From: Heterocephalus glaber
Taxonomy: Eukaryota; Chordata; Mammalia; Rodentia; Bathyergidae
DNA length: 64,000 nucleotides
Direction of reading: 5' to 3'
Assembly: GCF_000247695.1 (NCBI RefSeq)
Contig: NW_004624743.1
Coordinates: forward strand, 6,272,594 to 6,336,593
Part shown: piece after piece, positions 35,762 to 49,109 of the stretch
Numbering within the stretch: position 1 is the first letter of the stretch
Layout of the letters: every line of letters begins with the position of its first letter
Position numbers and translations under genes: made by a program
The notes under the pieces: model-generated
What the model saw: only the letters and a program-made list of their open reading frames with translations
The model's database searches: none
What the model was told of the DNA's origin: nothing

Positions 35762-36355
35762 AATCTAGAGAGGACACAGAGAAAGGAGTAGGCACAGTCT
35801 GATGAAGAGTCTCAGGCTGGCCCACCTCACAGAAGAATGAGCTCAGCCTGTATGGATTCCCCAAGGTGGGCTAACTCTGGTCGATCACTGCCTCAGTTCC
35901 TTCTGGTGTCATAACTCTGGAGGAAGCCTTATGGTTCAAGCAGCAGTTTGGTTGCTATGCTTGGGGGTTGCAGGTAACATCAGTTCCCATCATGGGGTAA
36001 TTGTTCCTGCTTGGGGAAAGGGGTCCCATTATGGGGTGGCCTGTAAGGGTCTCCTTTTCCTGGAATCTGGGGAGAGTGTAGGTTTAAGGCAATGACTGGT
36101 GAATTCTAGGAATTGTTCTTGGCAGTCTGGAACTGAATATTGTAAAAGCTGGTAAGTGGATGTCTCTGTCAGTCCTCAAAGATACTAGTTATGCTTACCT
36201 TGGTGTCCTCAGTCTTGAAGGCATATGAGGAAGGTTAGATAAAGTTTGGGCTAATAAGCCTTGGAATCTAGACACTCCTCCTATGAGTTACATGCCCATA
36301 TGCAGATCTGCACATGAATCTGAGCCCAAATTTTACGGTAATAAGAGAGACATAT
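35762..36355. other. Unassigned GC-richer segment next to the gap
   Basis: Composition differs from the AT-rich surroundings, and short internal repetition is visible: TTCCCATCATGGGGTAA (about 35982) and GTCCCATTATGGGGTGG (about 36029). It may belong to the same inserted unit as the minisatellite, possibly a retroviral-type LTR. No diagnostic ends were found. Confidence 0.4.
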
Positions 36356-36453
36356 AAAATAAAGGAAGGGCTGGGGATTTAGCTCAGGGGTTCCGGCACC
36401 TGCCTCGCAAGTGCAAGGTCCCAAGTTAGATCCCTGGTACCAAAAAATAAAGG
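36356..36453 (+). mobile_element. ID-type SINE with target-site duplication
   Basis: The body reads GGGCTGGGGATTTAGCTC, then TTCCGGCACCTGCC, TCGCAAGTGCAAGGTCC, and a TCCCTGGTACC end, followed by an A tail. The B box is damaged (GTTAGATCC). The flanks AAAATAAAGG at 36356-36365 and 36444-36453 are identical. The copy shares the GGTTCCGGCACC D-arm variant with the other ID copies here. Confidence 0.88.
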
Positions 36454-39400
36454 GAAATGTGCCAAGCTTTACCCTGGTTTTATGTGGTTATTCACTGGAC
36501 ATCTGCAGCCCTACCTTGTAGGTTCTTCTAGGTCCCTGTTACAAGTCTCCCCTTGGCTCTTAGTTAAATCCTTAATCTTGAGTGAATTGGGAGAATGCCA
36601 GCCTGGTTTTATGTTTCTGGTTGAGTGGCAAATTAGTGTATGAAAAGGGGCTGTGCTGCATCTTGAATTACTAGAGACCCCAGTCAGAAGCCAAGGAGTA
36701 GGACACAAAGTACAGGTATGGATAGCCTCGGAGCACTGTGGTCATGCCTTACAACTACAGTTTCACTGTCTTCTTCCTGTTTATTTCTTCTACTCCACAT
36801 GAATAGGATATAAAGACACCTTTGCTTTGAAATATTCCATTTATAATGTGTCTCTATCCCTGAAATTCCACTAGTCAAAATTTATTCCTTAAAGCATGTT
36901 TCAAGTATGCAAAAGCTTCCTTTAAAATGGCAACATGCCCTTAAAAACAAATTTTCAGCACCTTGGTAAGAATTATCTTATTTCATTTGGGTTTTTGTCC
37001 TGAGAAATACTATTAAGAAGTGAAATTTGTGTTCAAAGAGATGATACTTGAAAGGTCATTTCAGAGCAAAGTGGTTTGATTTCCAGTAAGTAGGTGTGGG
37101 TACTGTGGTGAGTTTGTATGTGTGTGCATGCATGTGCAGGTTATTGTGGTAGTGGAACATTGTTGTGAATGCTGGAGAGTATCAAAGTATGGGAAAAACC
37201 TGAAGTGGATGGCTACGGTGTATCTTAATGCAGTATGAGTTTGCTGCATGCCTAGGAAGCATGAGAGCTGGGGCAGAGAGTATGGAGAGATTTCTGTAAT
37301 TGTTATGCTAAGTGTGTACCTGTTCATATGTGCATGTGTATGCATGTGTGTGTAATGAAAGTGATAGAAATGCAACTGGTAGAATGCTATTACACACAAC
37401 TAGTTACATACAGCTTTCATGTTGCCAAGTCAAACAAATATTCTGAATTCTTTTGTACAATTTCTCTCAGTTTCAAAATATATATCAAAGCCTGAATTCT
37501 CAGACGTATGTAAACACTCACAAACATAAATGAACTCACAACACCCACAAACATAAGAGAAAGCAGAGAACTATGCAGAATGTTCCCACAAGAATAACAA
37601 TGATTGGATTTCCCATTAGCCAACATGCTATTGGCACCCACTAGCTCACATGCAAGTCATATGATAGCATAATTAACAGACCCAGTCAGAAAAAAGTGGG
37701 GGAAAATTATTCCAGAACTTTGAGGAATTCTACATGCTAGTGTGAACTGGATGTGGCAGCAGATGGAGTCCCTTGCAAGAGAGGTAATCCAGGCTTCATT
37801 AAGGAATATTTTGAATTTAGCTTGGGTTTCAAGCTGGAGGTCATTAACTCACAGTTGTTATGTGGGACTCAAGTGCTATATTGTGGAAGATGTTTGTACT
37901 TAGCCCTGAGATGAGATACTTGCATTCTAATTCATTGAATGACAATGACTTAATATTGAAAAAATTTGAGAAGGACAAAAAAGACTAAAGTAAACTAAGT
38001 AGATCTGGAAAAGAAAGGAAAATAGGGTATATTAATAAAGAAATTGCCAGAAAATGCATGGTGAGACTTTATTAAATGTTTTTAATAGTTTTTAAGGACT
38101 TTGACTTGACCACATTTCTGTAGCAAATACTAAGAACAGATCAATATAATGAACGTTTGCTGCAATTAATCATTTTAACACTTTTCTGAGGCCCCAACTC
38201 ATACACACACACATACCACACACATGTGCACATGCAAACTCCAAGAATTAAATATTGCCTTAATATATTTTCAAGAAACATAAAGGATTCTTTACAAGAG
38301 CAAGACCACCCTGAGCAAGTACATTCCTAAAGCTGAATAAACTCCCATTGTCTCGTCTTACTCTCATTCCTTGTGAGACTGACATTTAGAAGATTCATTT
38401 GTATGCACCATTAATTTCAAGTGTATGTTCACAGATATTTCAAGTCTTCTAATATTTGGAACTGTAGACAACACCTTTCCTAAGTTCTATCTTATTTGCC
38501 TCATTTATTGCCTTAGAGACTTCTGTCTCAGAAAACAATATTTTATTACTTGCAGGAACATAAACCCTCACTTAATGATTCAACTGTTGTTAGGCCCTCC
38601 TGGGTCAGAGTAACTGAAATTCTTTGTGCTTAGTTTCTCAGCCTTTGCAACTAACTTTATCAGCATAAGTATTTCATCACCTACCCATCCTAAATAAAGG
38701 GTATATTTTTTATAAAATTATTACTAGAATTTGAATAGAGACTCAGAAACTTTGGCTGATCAGTACAACTATTTTTTAGAGATTCTGATTTCAAAATTGA
38801 ATTGCTACATGCTAAAGACCGATATATATCTTCTAACAAATCTGTGCAATTTCTGCCTTCCCGAGGTGCCCTGAAGAACATGCCCGGGGACAAGCTATGA
38901 GGTCTGCAAAAATCCTGAGTTTGCAAAGGGAGGTGGCCCACTGGCTTTGAGCTTGGTCTCTCCAAATTGAAAGAGGGATCTATTGTAGATGTTTGAGCAT
39001 CTTTAGGAGGAGAACGTTTAAAACTACATGCAACCCAAAGATTAAGTAGAAAAGGAATTCCATTCTATTTGTTTATTTGTTTCTTCCCTAAATATCTCTA
39101 ATCCTTTCACACCTGGGCTTATAAAGAGTCTTTGTCCATATCTAGTAGCTCTGTACACATCTAGTTACTGAATCATATCCACTTTTTCATTTTTTAATTT
39201 GGCAATGTTTCCTCCAGTATCAGTTTTTATTTATTTAAAATTCTTTTTCCAAATCCACACTTTTCTTATTTTTATGGAAATACAGCCCAATCATGGTGTT
39301 TAGGTAAAAATCTAATAGATGTTAACTATAACAGGAGATTATTTTTATTTCCTTATATTACATTATCCCTTATTTATTCAAACATTATGTTTGCTCATTT

Positions 39401-39764
39401 TTATAAGTTAAATATTGCATGTATAATGAATACAGTGATTTTTATGCTGAAGGTATACAAATTAGACAATCACCATTGAGCGTTTGGGTCTTGGGACTTT
39501 TTCCTAAATTTAGAAATGGTTTTAACCTGTGTCTATATAATGTCCTAAACAACCACCTAATCAGCACAACTGTACACAACTTTAAGAAGGTTCTCCGTGT
39601 GTAACCCAAAGCTCTGTCTCATTTGTTTCCTTTTAGGACGCCACAGCAAACAAGGTCGACCTCCCATGAGTGACACAGTGATTTTTTCTATGCTGTAATT
39701 CTTTGGGCTAATCAAGCATGAGGTGACTTAAATTTATTTCTAAAATACCAAAATTGGATTTAGG
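36454..39764. other. Unannotated stretch
   Basis: No repeat family was identified. A TG/ATG-rich area lies at 37080-37400, and CACA-rich patches at 38200-38235. Open frames on the minus strand across these are simple-sequence artefacts. Confidence 0.5.
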
Positions 39765-39825
39765 AAGAAGTATATGAGATGCTCAATTAATATTTGCTCA
39801 ATAAATAAACAATTGAATGAAGTAA
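39765..39825 (+). mobile_element. Possible L2 3' terminus
   Basis: GATGCTCAATTAATATTTGC, CTCAATAAATAAACAATTG and AATGAAGTAATG recall the L2 end (GTGCTCAATAAATATTTGTTGAATGAATG). The stretch is short and diverged. Confidence 0.35.
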
Positions 39826-42236
39826 TGAAATGGCTTGAATAAAAAAATCCTTTTTTTCTCTCTTGCAAATTAGTAAATGAAGATGATACTGCAGTGAGAG
39901 CCTAACTATTACCACCTGAATAGCCGAGGAAATTGGGCAAGGATTTCTTTTTAAAAAGCAAATATCATACTATACATTTTTATACACCGGAAATTGGGCG
40001 GGTTTTAATTGTTCTGCCCTGAATCTTTGTGTGCCATCACTTGGCCTGTAATACTTTTCCTTACTCATAGATGCAAGTTTTTTAAATCAGTGAGCCCTGT
40101 GGCAAGAGTATGAAGTTGACCATTAAATTTTCTTACTCTTCATGCTATGTCCTGATCTTAGCATGATTTTAGTGCATATCTTCAAGTGTTAATGGTTCAT
40201 TAAAGGAGAGGTTGACCTCAGCAGCATCCTCCACAGAGCTATTAACTTTTACTATCTACATTTGTGTTTGTAGATTTACTTCATGTGTCAGAAGTAATTT
40301 TGTGACTCCTTAGCTTGCATATTCCTTGATAGAGAGTTCAAACTCATTACAAGTACTGTGTTTTCTCTGTAAACGAGCTCACAGATTCCGAGTGCTGTCT
40401 GCCCTATGCCAACCGCCTGCCTGATGACTTTATATTCATTTCCCATTATTTGCTTGGTTTCTTTCCTAAGGACCATTGATTAACAATTTTTATAATTGTG
40501 AATTTTATCTATTTGCTTACTTATTTTTGGTCTTCACTCCTCTATAGAAAACAAGTTACATGGGAGCAGGTCTCTAACTCTTTATTCCAAGGCAAGCATT
40601 CACTATGTTTCCATCAAATAATTAGTGCTGACTCACTGTTTAATGGGCAGATCAATGAAAATACACAAATCTACAAAGCACAATCCAAATAATGCACATC
40701 AGATACTTGTCTTTATTGTTGTTGTAAGGATTTGGCACTTAAGCACAAACACAGAGCCAAATCTGCATATATATTATCAAATCCTTAAAGGAATGCCTTT
40801 AATCATTAGAAACTGAGTATGTATCATAATCTATGTCCAAAAACTCTTTGAACCCAAATATTTCCAGATATTTTTCTGGTAAATGATGAACCAAAGTACA
40901 GACAGGTTAGTAACTGGTTTTTTAAGCCATTTAGTTATTCCTATTCTAGGTAGTCAAATGCCTCATCCAGTTTTGTGTACATATTTTGATCACTTGATTA
41001 CAAAGCTAAGCAAATTTAAGGGAGGCTAGAGATCTTAGTGCTGCCCTGGCAGGGACTTCTCAGTCAATGATTAGTAAATTAAAATTTTCTGATCTGAATT
41101 TTCTTCCTGATCTGTGAAAACTATTGCCAAGATACACAATGGAAGGGTTTACAAATCCACATGCTGGTCACCCCTCACCTCTTTCCACTTCCATTACCAC
41201 CACCTCATCTTCTGTGTGTCAAGTTCTGTTACTGATACCTCACACATTACCCAGGCATCAAATATCCCTACAGACTTTTGGAGAGCTAGTATGAATAATG
41301 CAATTAGCTGATTTACTGTTTTTTACTTTGATTATATTATGTTAAACTTTTGAATCTGTGTTTTCCTTGTTGTTCAATATTTCATATATTTTGCCTATTT
41401 GCTTTGGCTTCCTACATTTGAGATGATGCATTGAAATCACCCATATTGTAGAAATAGCTATGTTATACAGTTGGTTAATACAAAGTTTTAAAAACTTAGA
41501 AGTCGTACCCCTTTGCCACTCTTACCATTCACTCCTCAGACCTCAATCACTTCCAAATTTTATATATTTTAAACTATAAACCTCTAAATAACAATTTGGG
41601 AGAGAATAGTGAATCAGAAAAGGCTCAAAAAACTCAGCTTATTGATTGTTTGACCAAATAAATTTGACTCCATTAATTAAACAATTGAATTTGGTTGGGT
41701 AATTTATTCAAAGAGTTAGTTTGGTTAAAACATATATCACCTAAAATATTTTCTCTAATATACTCTTAGTTTCAATTTGATGACCAGGATTGGTAGGAGT
41801 CCATAAGAGTTTATGACTGTGAAATGAAAGAGTCAATTAAGTCAGACTCTAATATTTCTAGCTCTGTGCTTTAAATGAATGTCAAGAAATGGTTTCCTCT
41901 CACAGTGCTAATATGCGCAGGTCTTGGGGAAATGGCTCATAGATAAAAATGCACTGAAAACGAAATCTTTGGGTACTTAAATACATCACCTACTTTTAGT
42001 GATAAAACATGTTTGGATCAATATCTCTGGATGTCAGCATATAAAAAATGTTGAAGAAATCTATTGACCTGATAAAAAATATACATAAATCAAAGGCTTT
42101 TTAAGGTTGTTGGGAGCAGTGTTTTAAATGTCTGGTAGATGTTGTGCAACCTGAAGATGCTCTAGTCGGTTTTTGCTGTCACCATTCATCATCTTTCTCA
42201 CAGGTACATACAGGATGCATTTCCTCAGATCTCTTA

Positions 42237-42240
<4 letters not shown>

Positions 42241-42284
<44 letters not shown>
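42241..42284. repeat. (AG)n microsatellite
   Basis: An uninterrupted run of 22 AG units. The 86-codon minus-strand frame over it reads as a leucine/serine run and is an artefact. Confidence 0.96.
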
Positions 42285-42285
<1 letters not shown>

Positions 42286-43654
42286 AAAACTAAAATGCAT
42301 ACACACTTCAGGAAAAGAAAAATAATATGATGTTTTTTCAACAGATGGTATTACCCTCATCTGAGGGACCCTAGAGGATGTCATATATCACAGAAAACCC
42401 TCTACACTGCTGGCCCTTAGAGAAGAAATTGAAAATGCATGAGCAGCAATCTCAATGACCAAGGCTATCCAAGCAGTGGTTCACTGTAATGATAAATGGA
42501 AGCTCATGGCCACCACTTTGCAATGGTAGAGGCCAAAGCTAACTTGTAGTAATCTCATGATGTTTCAATAAATTTAGCATTAAAATATTTATACAAGTTT
42601 TTCTTTTCCTGAAGTGGTTTTGGTGAACTCTCTATACTTTCTATAGAGCCTTAATATGATCTATGATGCATTTCACTTTTACATATTGTTTTTTACTTTA
42701 TTTTGGGCCTGAAAATAAATGAATAATATGGAGAAACTAATGCCCATTTCACAAGTCTTGACATATTATGACCTATTTTAAGTCAAAGACTGGTTAATAC
42801 ACACTTGGGTGCAGTCATCTTTGCCTAGCACACTGCTTGCACAGAACACATGTTCAGTAGTACTTGAGAGATGTCAACTTTGCAGCAAACAAAGGAGTAG
42901 ATGCTTAAATATGTTCTCTTATTCCTTTTTGTACTTTAACCCACATTTCCAATCATGAAATCCAGGTTTAAATTGCTTTTCAAAATGATCAATTTGGTTC
43001 CATAGCATTGAATTAATTATTCACTAACTTTGATTAAAAACATAATGACAAGTTACCTTAAGAGCACTTCCAAGTGCAGTGTCATTGTAATAATCGCAGC
43101 CACATCTACATGTATTTAATGATAATGGAGTATATGGGGATAAGCATTATTCCAAGTCCAGGCAGTGACAGATGAAACACTCTGCTGATGAGGACAAAGT
43201 TCTCGAGGATTAATTGCATTCAGATCATGAGTATCCAATAGAAAATCTTTAGATTTTACTCAACTAAGAGGGATGTTTGGAATGAGTGGTGGTGGAATCA
43301 ATGGGTTTTAGCAAGAGCAGCTCAGGGAGGCGAAATAATTTCATCCCAACACTCTGCTCTGCTGTGCATTACTCATATGGCCAAGCCAACTCCCTAGAGA
43401 AAAACAGCAAACAAGCTGAGTAAAATTCTTATTTATGTTATGAAAAACAAGCTTGTGTATTTCAAGATCTGTGTTCTGAATAAAACTGATCTAACATACA
43501 AACTTGTAGATGGAGATATTTCCTTTCTTGAAAATCAAAAGAAAAGGAAAATCAGTCATGAGTAAGTTCAAATGTATTTTCATTGCACATGAAAGCAAAT
43601 AGCTTTATTTAGAGCATTCTATTTAGAATATGAAGTAAAGCTGAATAGCCTGAT

Positions 43655-43735
43655 ATATACACATACACATGTATATCCATTTTAATTTTTATGTATATAT
43701 ATATGCTATATAATACATATGATATGAACACACAA
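43655..43735. repeat. AT-rich TATA/CATA simple sequence
   Basis: Imperfect alternating TATATA, CACATA and TATG units with short unique interruptions. Confidence 0.75.
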
Positions 43736-44904
43736 ACATAAAGCCTGATACATAAAAATAAGACCTCGAGTTTTACTTTGATCACCTTTTATGTGTTTTG
43801 GTGGAATGGAACTCTATCCATTCTTTAGCCTACAACAAATCTCCATCTTTAGATGAATGTTTCTGCAACATATACATAAGCATATTCTGAAGGGTGACAT
43901 TTCCTGGTTCTGTAAACACAAAGTGATTTCCTAAGCTAATTCTTAATGCTCAGACAGTACAAGATTTTTCCTGAGAGGACATATTAGGGCTGTAATATTT
44001 GAACATGCAAAATGCCACATTTGATTCAAATACAACTTATTTTCTGTTGAGTCTGCAGGAAATCATTCAGCATAACATGCAAACCCTCCAAATCCCACAA
44101 ATCTAGATCTGTAATTTGGAGCTTCTGATCCACAGGGGCCAGGCTAATGGTGGAGTAGAGCTAATGGAAGTCAGAATAATAGTGTCTAGGTGGAGTATTT
44201 GCATAATGAGTTTGGAACTGGCAGTACATTTCTTACATGTGATTAGGGTTGTGGAGTAAACTAAATGAAATGTTGAGGTAATGGCAATAGATCACATTTC
44301 ACCATATGCTACAAACGGTAAGCAATTTGAAAGGTTAATGAATAAAGCAATGGCTGTCTGTGAAAGCTTCCAGAAAATATTAGCAAACAAAGTGAAACTG
44401 CCCAGAGCATGAGGAAAGATCTATACAGAACTCCATTTCTTTCTTTTTCCCCACTGCTCAGTGTATAAAACAATGGCAACTTCAACATCAAGTATATGTG
44501 AAGGTTTAATAATTTGAAGGATTAATTGCTGTCAGCCTTGTCTCAAGCTAGCTATTCCTTATAACTTGTCATTAATCCTCAAGAAATACCCTGGAATGCA
44601 ATTATTTCTGCCAAAACCGTGCTAGTTTAAAGTAACAATAGATAAACAAACAAATAAATCTTTCTAGGACTTAAAAGTTATTATTAAACAAATTAGATAC
44701 CAGGTCAAAAAGGAAAACCTATTTCAAGGATAGAACAATAAATGAATGACGTGATTGTATCTTCGAAGTAAATTCTCTTATCAGTTTCCACCCCAGAGGT
44801 CAGTGTTCTTCTATTTCTCTCCTGCAACCTAATATACTCCCTTGCTATTACATCTTAACAGGAAGTAAAATGAGTGTCCAATGTGCATCTGATAGGACCT
44901 GGAT

Positions 44905-45060
44905 CAGCAGTTCTCAAGCTCTAATGTGCAAGTGAATCACCCTGGGATCTTGTTAAGTGTAGAATTTGATGCAATAGGTCTGGCCTGTCCAGACACTTTA
45001 CATTTTTAACAAGCTTCCAGAAAATTGGTGCTGCTGTTGTGGGGAACACACTCAAGGTAG
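44905..45060 (+). mobile_element. MER5A-like hAT-Charlie element
   Basis: It starts CAGCAGTTCTCAAGC, the expected hAT terminus, and continues through AGTGAATCACCCTGGGATC, TTGTTAAGTG, ATTTGATGCAATAGGTCTGG, CATTTTTAACAAGCTTCC and GTTGTGGGGAACACACTC, following MER5A from end to end. The right terminus is diverged. Minus-strand open frames here are shadows. Confidence 0.8.
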
Positions 45061-46740
45061 TTTCCCAGAGCCCCAACAGACCCAGTAGAAATACTGTGTC
45101 CTTCTGAGTCAAGACCAAGCAGAGGTGAGAAGACAGAAGCTGGAGATGAGTGCTTAGTGGATTGCCCAGAAGAGGTAGGGGGAGAGAGAGTATGTCCAGT
45201 GGTTTCCTGAGGAAAGGAGGCAGGCACAGAATCTGCAGATTCCAGGCTCCACACTAACCTGTTGGGGTTACTGGAATGACCTAAAGATGTCCAACCTCTT
45301 CCTCCTTAGGAAGTTTAAAGTGTGTGAAAGACCCTTTGATTTTTCTTTTAGATGTGTGTGAAGAAGTGGCTTATCTTTAATTTTAGATGGCATAGGTTCT
45401 AGTTATTCTAAACTCATTATTAGTTTTATGAATTTGGAAAACTCAGGCTCTCTGGCTTCAATGTTCCCATAAATTTTTAAGGAAGAGAATTATCTTCAGA
45501 CTCTATGAAAGTTTCAAAGTTATAACTGTAAAGCTTGTGACTCTAAAATAATGATTGAGTTTTCTAAAAAGAACACCAAGCTTTTTAAAAAATAAAACTT
45601 GTAATTTAAATTCATCAGATTAGCAGAAGAACACTACTCAGAATATTTTAGGAACAGCACTTTGGGAATCTCCTGCAATCAGTTTCAGAATCACCTAAAA
45701 AGTCAGTGCCAATGTTTTATAGTCTTATTGAGCTGAGATGTAAAGTGATCTGAATTACCTCTTCAAATGTTAGAGGAAAATCTAATCAGAGAAGCTACAG
45801 AAGTTGTAAAGACCAGGTTTTAGAGAATTTGCAAACATTCTTGAGACTAGGTTTCCTATCTATTTTACCTTGGTATTTTCTATAGCAGGATTCCCCAAAC
45901 TCCTTTATTTATTAGAATATCTTAAGGGGCCCACCAAAAATACCTATTTCTGGAGTGAGCTCTACCCTTAATAAATAAAACTCTGAAGGACTCCACTTTT
46001 TCTACAAATGTGATTCTTATAGGAAATCTTAAGTAAATTTTTCTACAGCATTTGACACAGTGTTTGGAACAGAAGACTCTTTAATTGTTGAACAAACCAA
46101 AGAGTGAAGGATGAATGACCAAAATCTGTCATCTAAGTGGTAAATCATCATTTATGCAGCTACAACTGGAATGCATTAGTTTACTCAGAACCTAAGACAT
46201 ACTTTCTGTGCCACCACCTCAAACAGCTTTTTTAAGTCATAAATGAACCCCTTTTCACCAGCCTTTTTGTTCCCTGGAGTTCAAGACTATTGTATTCTGA
46301 GAATCAAAATAGCAACTGAAAGATCTTAGGAGCACAAAACATCTGTTGATTTCAGCTCAGTTGCAGCACACAGTTTAGATGACTATCTGGCTACACTGAC
46401 TAAACAAGACTGTGGTTGTCACCAGAAATCTTCCATCTAAATTTTTCTTCAAGTCAGACGTCTGAGTAAAATGCCAGATTCACAGAAATTAACTCTGCTT
46501 TTCTCTTGAAAAGCAACTTTGAATCCAGAGCTATATATTCTTTGGCTGAAAACCTTTACGCCCACTTACCATCCCCTGGATGCTATCGTATTTGCCTCCT
46601 AGGTGTTTTTGTGCTCTTCTTCATGGGTTCTGAAGTACACTTGTTGGACACTCCCCAGCATTCTATCACTTCCACTCCCCATGAGAGATTTGATTCCATT
46701 TCCCTTGAAGCTCTATTCTGGCTTTCCAGTTTCTGAGAAA
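45061..46740. other. Mostly unannotated, with a possible MER5-related piece
   Basis: GGATTCCCCAAACTCC through GGGGCCCACCAAAAATACC to ATGTGATTCTTATAGG (45888-46025) loosely follows a MER5/MER-type hAT order, but the match is weak. The rest is unassigned. Confidence 0.35.
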
Positions 46741-46865
46741 TTCTTCTTGTATGCTTCTTTCATTTTTAACCACTTTCCCTTTCTTCTTTCTTTCCCCTTC
46801 CCCATGCCAGACCCATAGTTTTTCTCCTTCTCTTTTCCTTTCCTTTCATTTCCCCTTCCAAGGCC
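46741..46865. repeat. Pyrimidine-rich tract
   Basis: Runs of TTTCTTTCCCC and CCTTTCCTTTC type. The strong strand asymmetry resembles an antisense L1 3' UTR tract, but no flanking L1 landmark is visible, so only the composition is reported. Open frames on either strand are low-complexity. Confidence 0.6.
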
Positions 46866-48639
46866 ATAAAAAGGTACATAGTAAGGAAGAACAATGCCTT
46901 GGGTTTTCCACCCAGTCCTTATCTGAATATCAAAGGCCCAGAAAGGCCAGCTGGTCTGCAGGCTGCACATTCATGCTGTCTTTTCCTGAAATGTCCCTTA
47001 CAGTCCCTGAAGAAAGGACCACGATAAATAGTTGAAACTCCAGAAAATAGCCTTGAACATCCTACAGAAATTTGAGTCCCGGAACTGGAGAGAAAAAGGA
47101 CAAATCTCATGAATGCTTCAGGGAAAGGGGAATTCTTAGGCTGTAATAGGCTCTTTGATGAGAGAGTAAAATGCTATTTTTATAAAACTTTTCTTCAAAA
47201 ATCGTTTTGTGGTTGAGTAAAATAAAGTCTATAGATAAAACATCAAATACAAAAGAAGCAATGCTAACACATTTGAAAACTAACAGCATCGATTTGGATC
47301 TAACTAGAACAAAAGCTATAAAAACTGAACATTATACAAAGAAATGGGAGAGAGATGCTTATTGTCTAAATATGAGACAAGTTTAGATGTTTTCTTCCTA
47401 CTGAAGGAGTGCAGAATGTTTAAGCCAAAAAAGCATGATTTTCATGAGAATTTAGAAAAAAATTCTAGAAAAAGCAATGGTTAAGAGCATAAAATCTGAG
47501 AGCCAAAAGATCTAAACTAAGTCCAATTATTCCAGCTGTATTCACTCACCAGCTTCATGACCTTGAGAAAACAATGAAGACTGTTTCCTTGAGAGGAAAT
47601 ACACTGTACCTATATTACTGGGCTACCATGAACAGCAAACACATTAATACTTCGACATCTTGGCTGATATTTCAGTGCATTAGCTGAGGGTGTTTTACCT
47701 TCAGGGAGAATTTAGCACAATGTCAAAATCAAAGACAAAGGTTAATTCTTGTTATATGAGCATCAAACGGATGTCAAAGAATATCTGCTGAGTCAGATTT
47801 TTGCATTACTGTAGATAAAATATAGCTTGGGAAAGGAGAAAAAATGCAACAGTTAGAAAGGGATGTAGTTACATGAGTAAGAAGGAAATTCTGAGAATTA
47901 GGAAGGAGGGAACACGTAGGCATGCCTGTCAGAGGAAAATATAATTCACCAAGATCTCTTTGGTAATCTCTGATGACCAGAAATGGCAGCATGGCATGAG
48001 AGTGGCAAGGCAGAAAGGATTTCTGTGTGTCACATCTCGACACAGATTGTGAGGCTGTTTCTTGTTGTGGAGAGCAGCTGCTGGTTTTTTAGATATCAGT
48101 GCTGGGGCAGAAGAGCATTAGGAAGACTGGACCCAGAGGGTCTTACAATTCATGGAAAGCATTCAACAGCAGGTCCCAGAGACTCAAGTGGCCCCAAAAA
48201 TGCCAAAGAAGGAAGAAAGATAGAGAAAATGTGGTTCCTTGTAATATTATTGTGGCCAGAGTCCACCTTAGGATCTTTTTGTTCCTCAAAACACCTAGCA
48301 GTGTTGGACATCTTGTTTGCGCTTCCTATATATTTGTTAAAAATTAAAAATTGAGTAAATCAGTGCCCTATTGGTAAGTGAAGTTTCAACTGACAAGGCT
48401 TAAAAAGTGCTGATCACAAGAAAGGTAGAAAGTGAAGAAATTCATATTAAGCAATTATACTTGAAGTACATTTACAGGAATAAAGAATAGACTGTATAGG
48501 GTGGGAGAAAACAGCTTAGGTCAGTCTACATTTGGAAAAATAATCTACATCTTGATATTATGACAATTCTCCACAAAATCTGATGGCGATTTTTTTCCCT
48601 AGTTACACTTAACACATGTTTGTGAGGTGGCCACCTTTT
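46866..48639. other. Mostly unannotated, with one probable MIR
   Basis: The segment 47480-47640 shows MIR-like order on the plus strand (CTGAGAGCCAAAAG, CTTCATGACCTTGAGAAAAC, CTGTTTCCTTGAG). The 123-codon frame at 47983-48354 overlaps another plus-strand frame and shows no domain. Confidence 0.4.
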
Positions 48640-48765
48640 CAAAAAATTTCAAATTTTATTTTTAATTGGAAAATAATAAATTATTTGGGGGACAATGCGA
48701 TGTTTTGACATATGTTCATATTGTAGAATGATTGCATTTAGCTGAATTAACCCTTTCTTGGGTAT
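48640..48765 (-). mobile_element. Old L1M 3' end, antisense
   Basis: TTTTATTTTTAATTGGAAAA, GGGACAATGCGATGTTTTGA, CATATGTTCATATTGTAG and AATGATTGCATTTAGCTG are the reverse complement of the L1M 3' terminus, recognisable from GTACAATGTGATGTTTTGA. The same end occurs in sense at 17500-17570 and antisense at 50885. Confidence 0.75.
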
Positions 48766-49109
48766 GTAGCATGTCCAATTAGGTACTAGGCAGTAGAATT
48801 TTCGATAACTCTAGTAGGTTCTGTGTGGCTGAAATTATTTTACTTTGGTCAGCTTTTAAACCTTATTTTCAGATTTCTAAAATATTTAAAGAGGTAATAG
48901 AAGTAACAAAATGTGTAAAATACAAATACAGTAGTAAGTCTTCCTCCCAGGCCTTATTCACCAAACATTCAATTTAGGCAACTCCTTCAACACAGTGTCA
49001 ATAATTATTCGTTTCCTCACATTCTTTATGAATCAATGACAAACGTAAATATATCATTTTGAACTTAGATAGTTTTTCACAAAAGGAAACTTTTTAGTGT
49101 ATGTTAGTT
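48766..49109. other. Unannotated interval between L1 fragments
   Basis: No recognised repeat or gene in these roughly 340 bases. Confidence 0.5.

Larger units (their letters stand above)
39826..44904. other. Long unannotated stretch with AG and AT simple repeats
   Basis: Other than the tracts at 42241-42284 and around 43655-43735, I recognise no repeat. 40868-40935 has a faint MIR-like feel that I did not accept. The absence of clear transposons over about 5 kb is notable beside the dense 45-57 kb part, but age and divergence could hide old copies. Confidence 0.5.

Noticed and set aside
35460..35864. Minus-strand frame of 134 codons
   Set aside because: It depends on translating the N gap.
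40868..40935. Antisense MIR
   Set aside because: Only a short and weak match to the MIR core.
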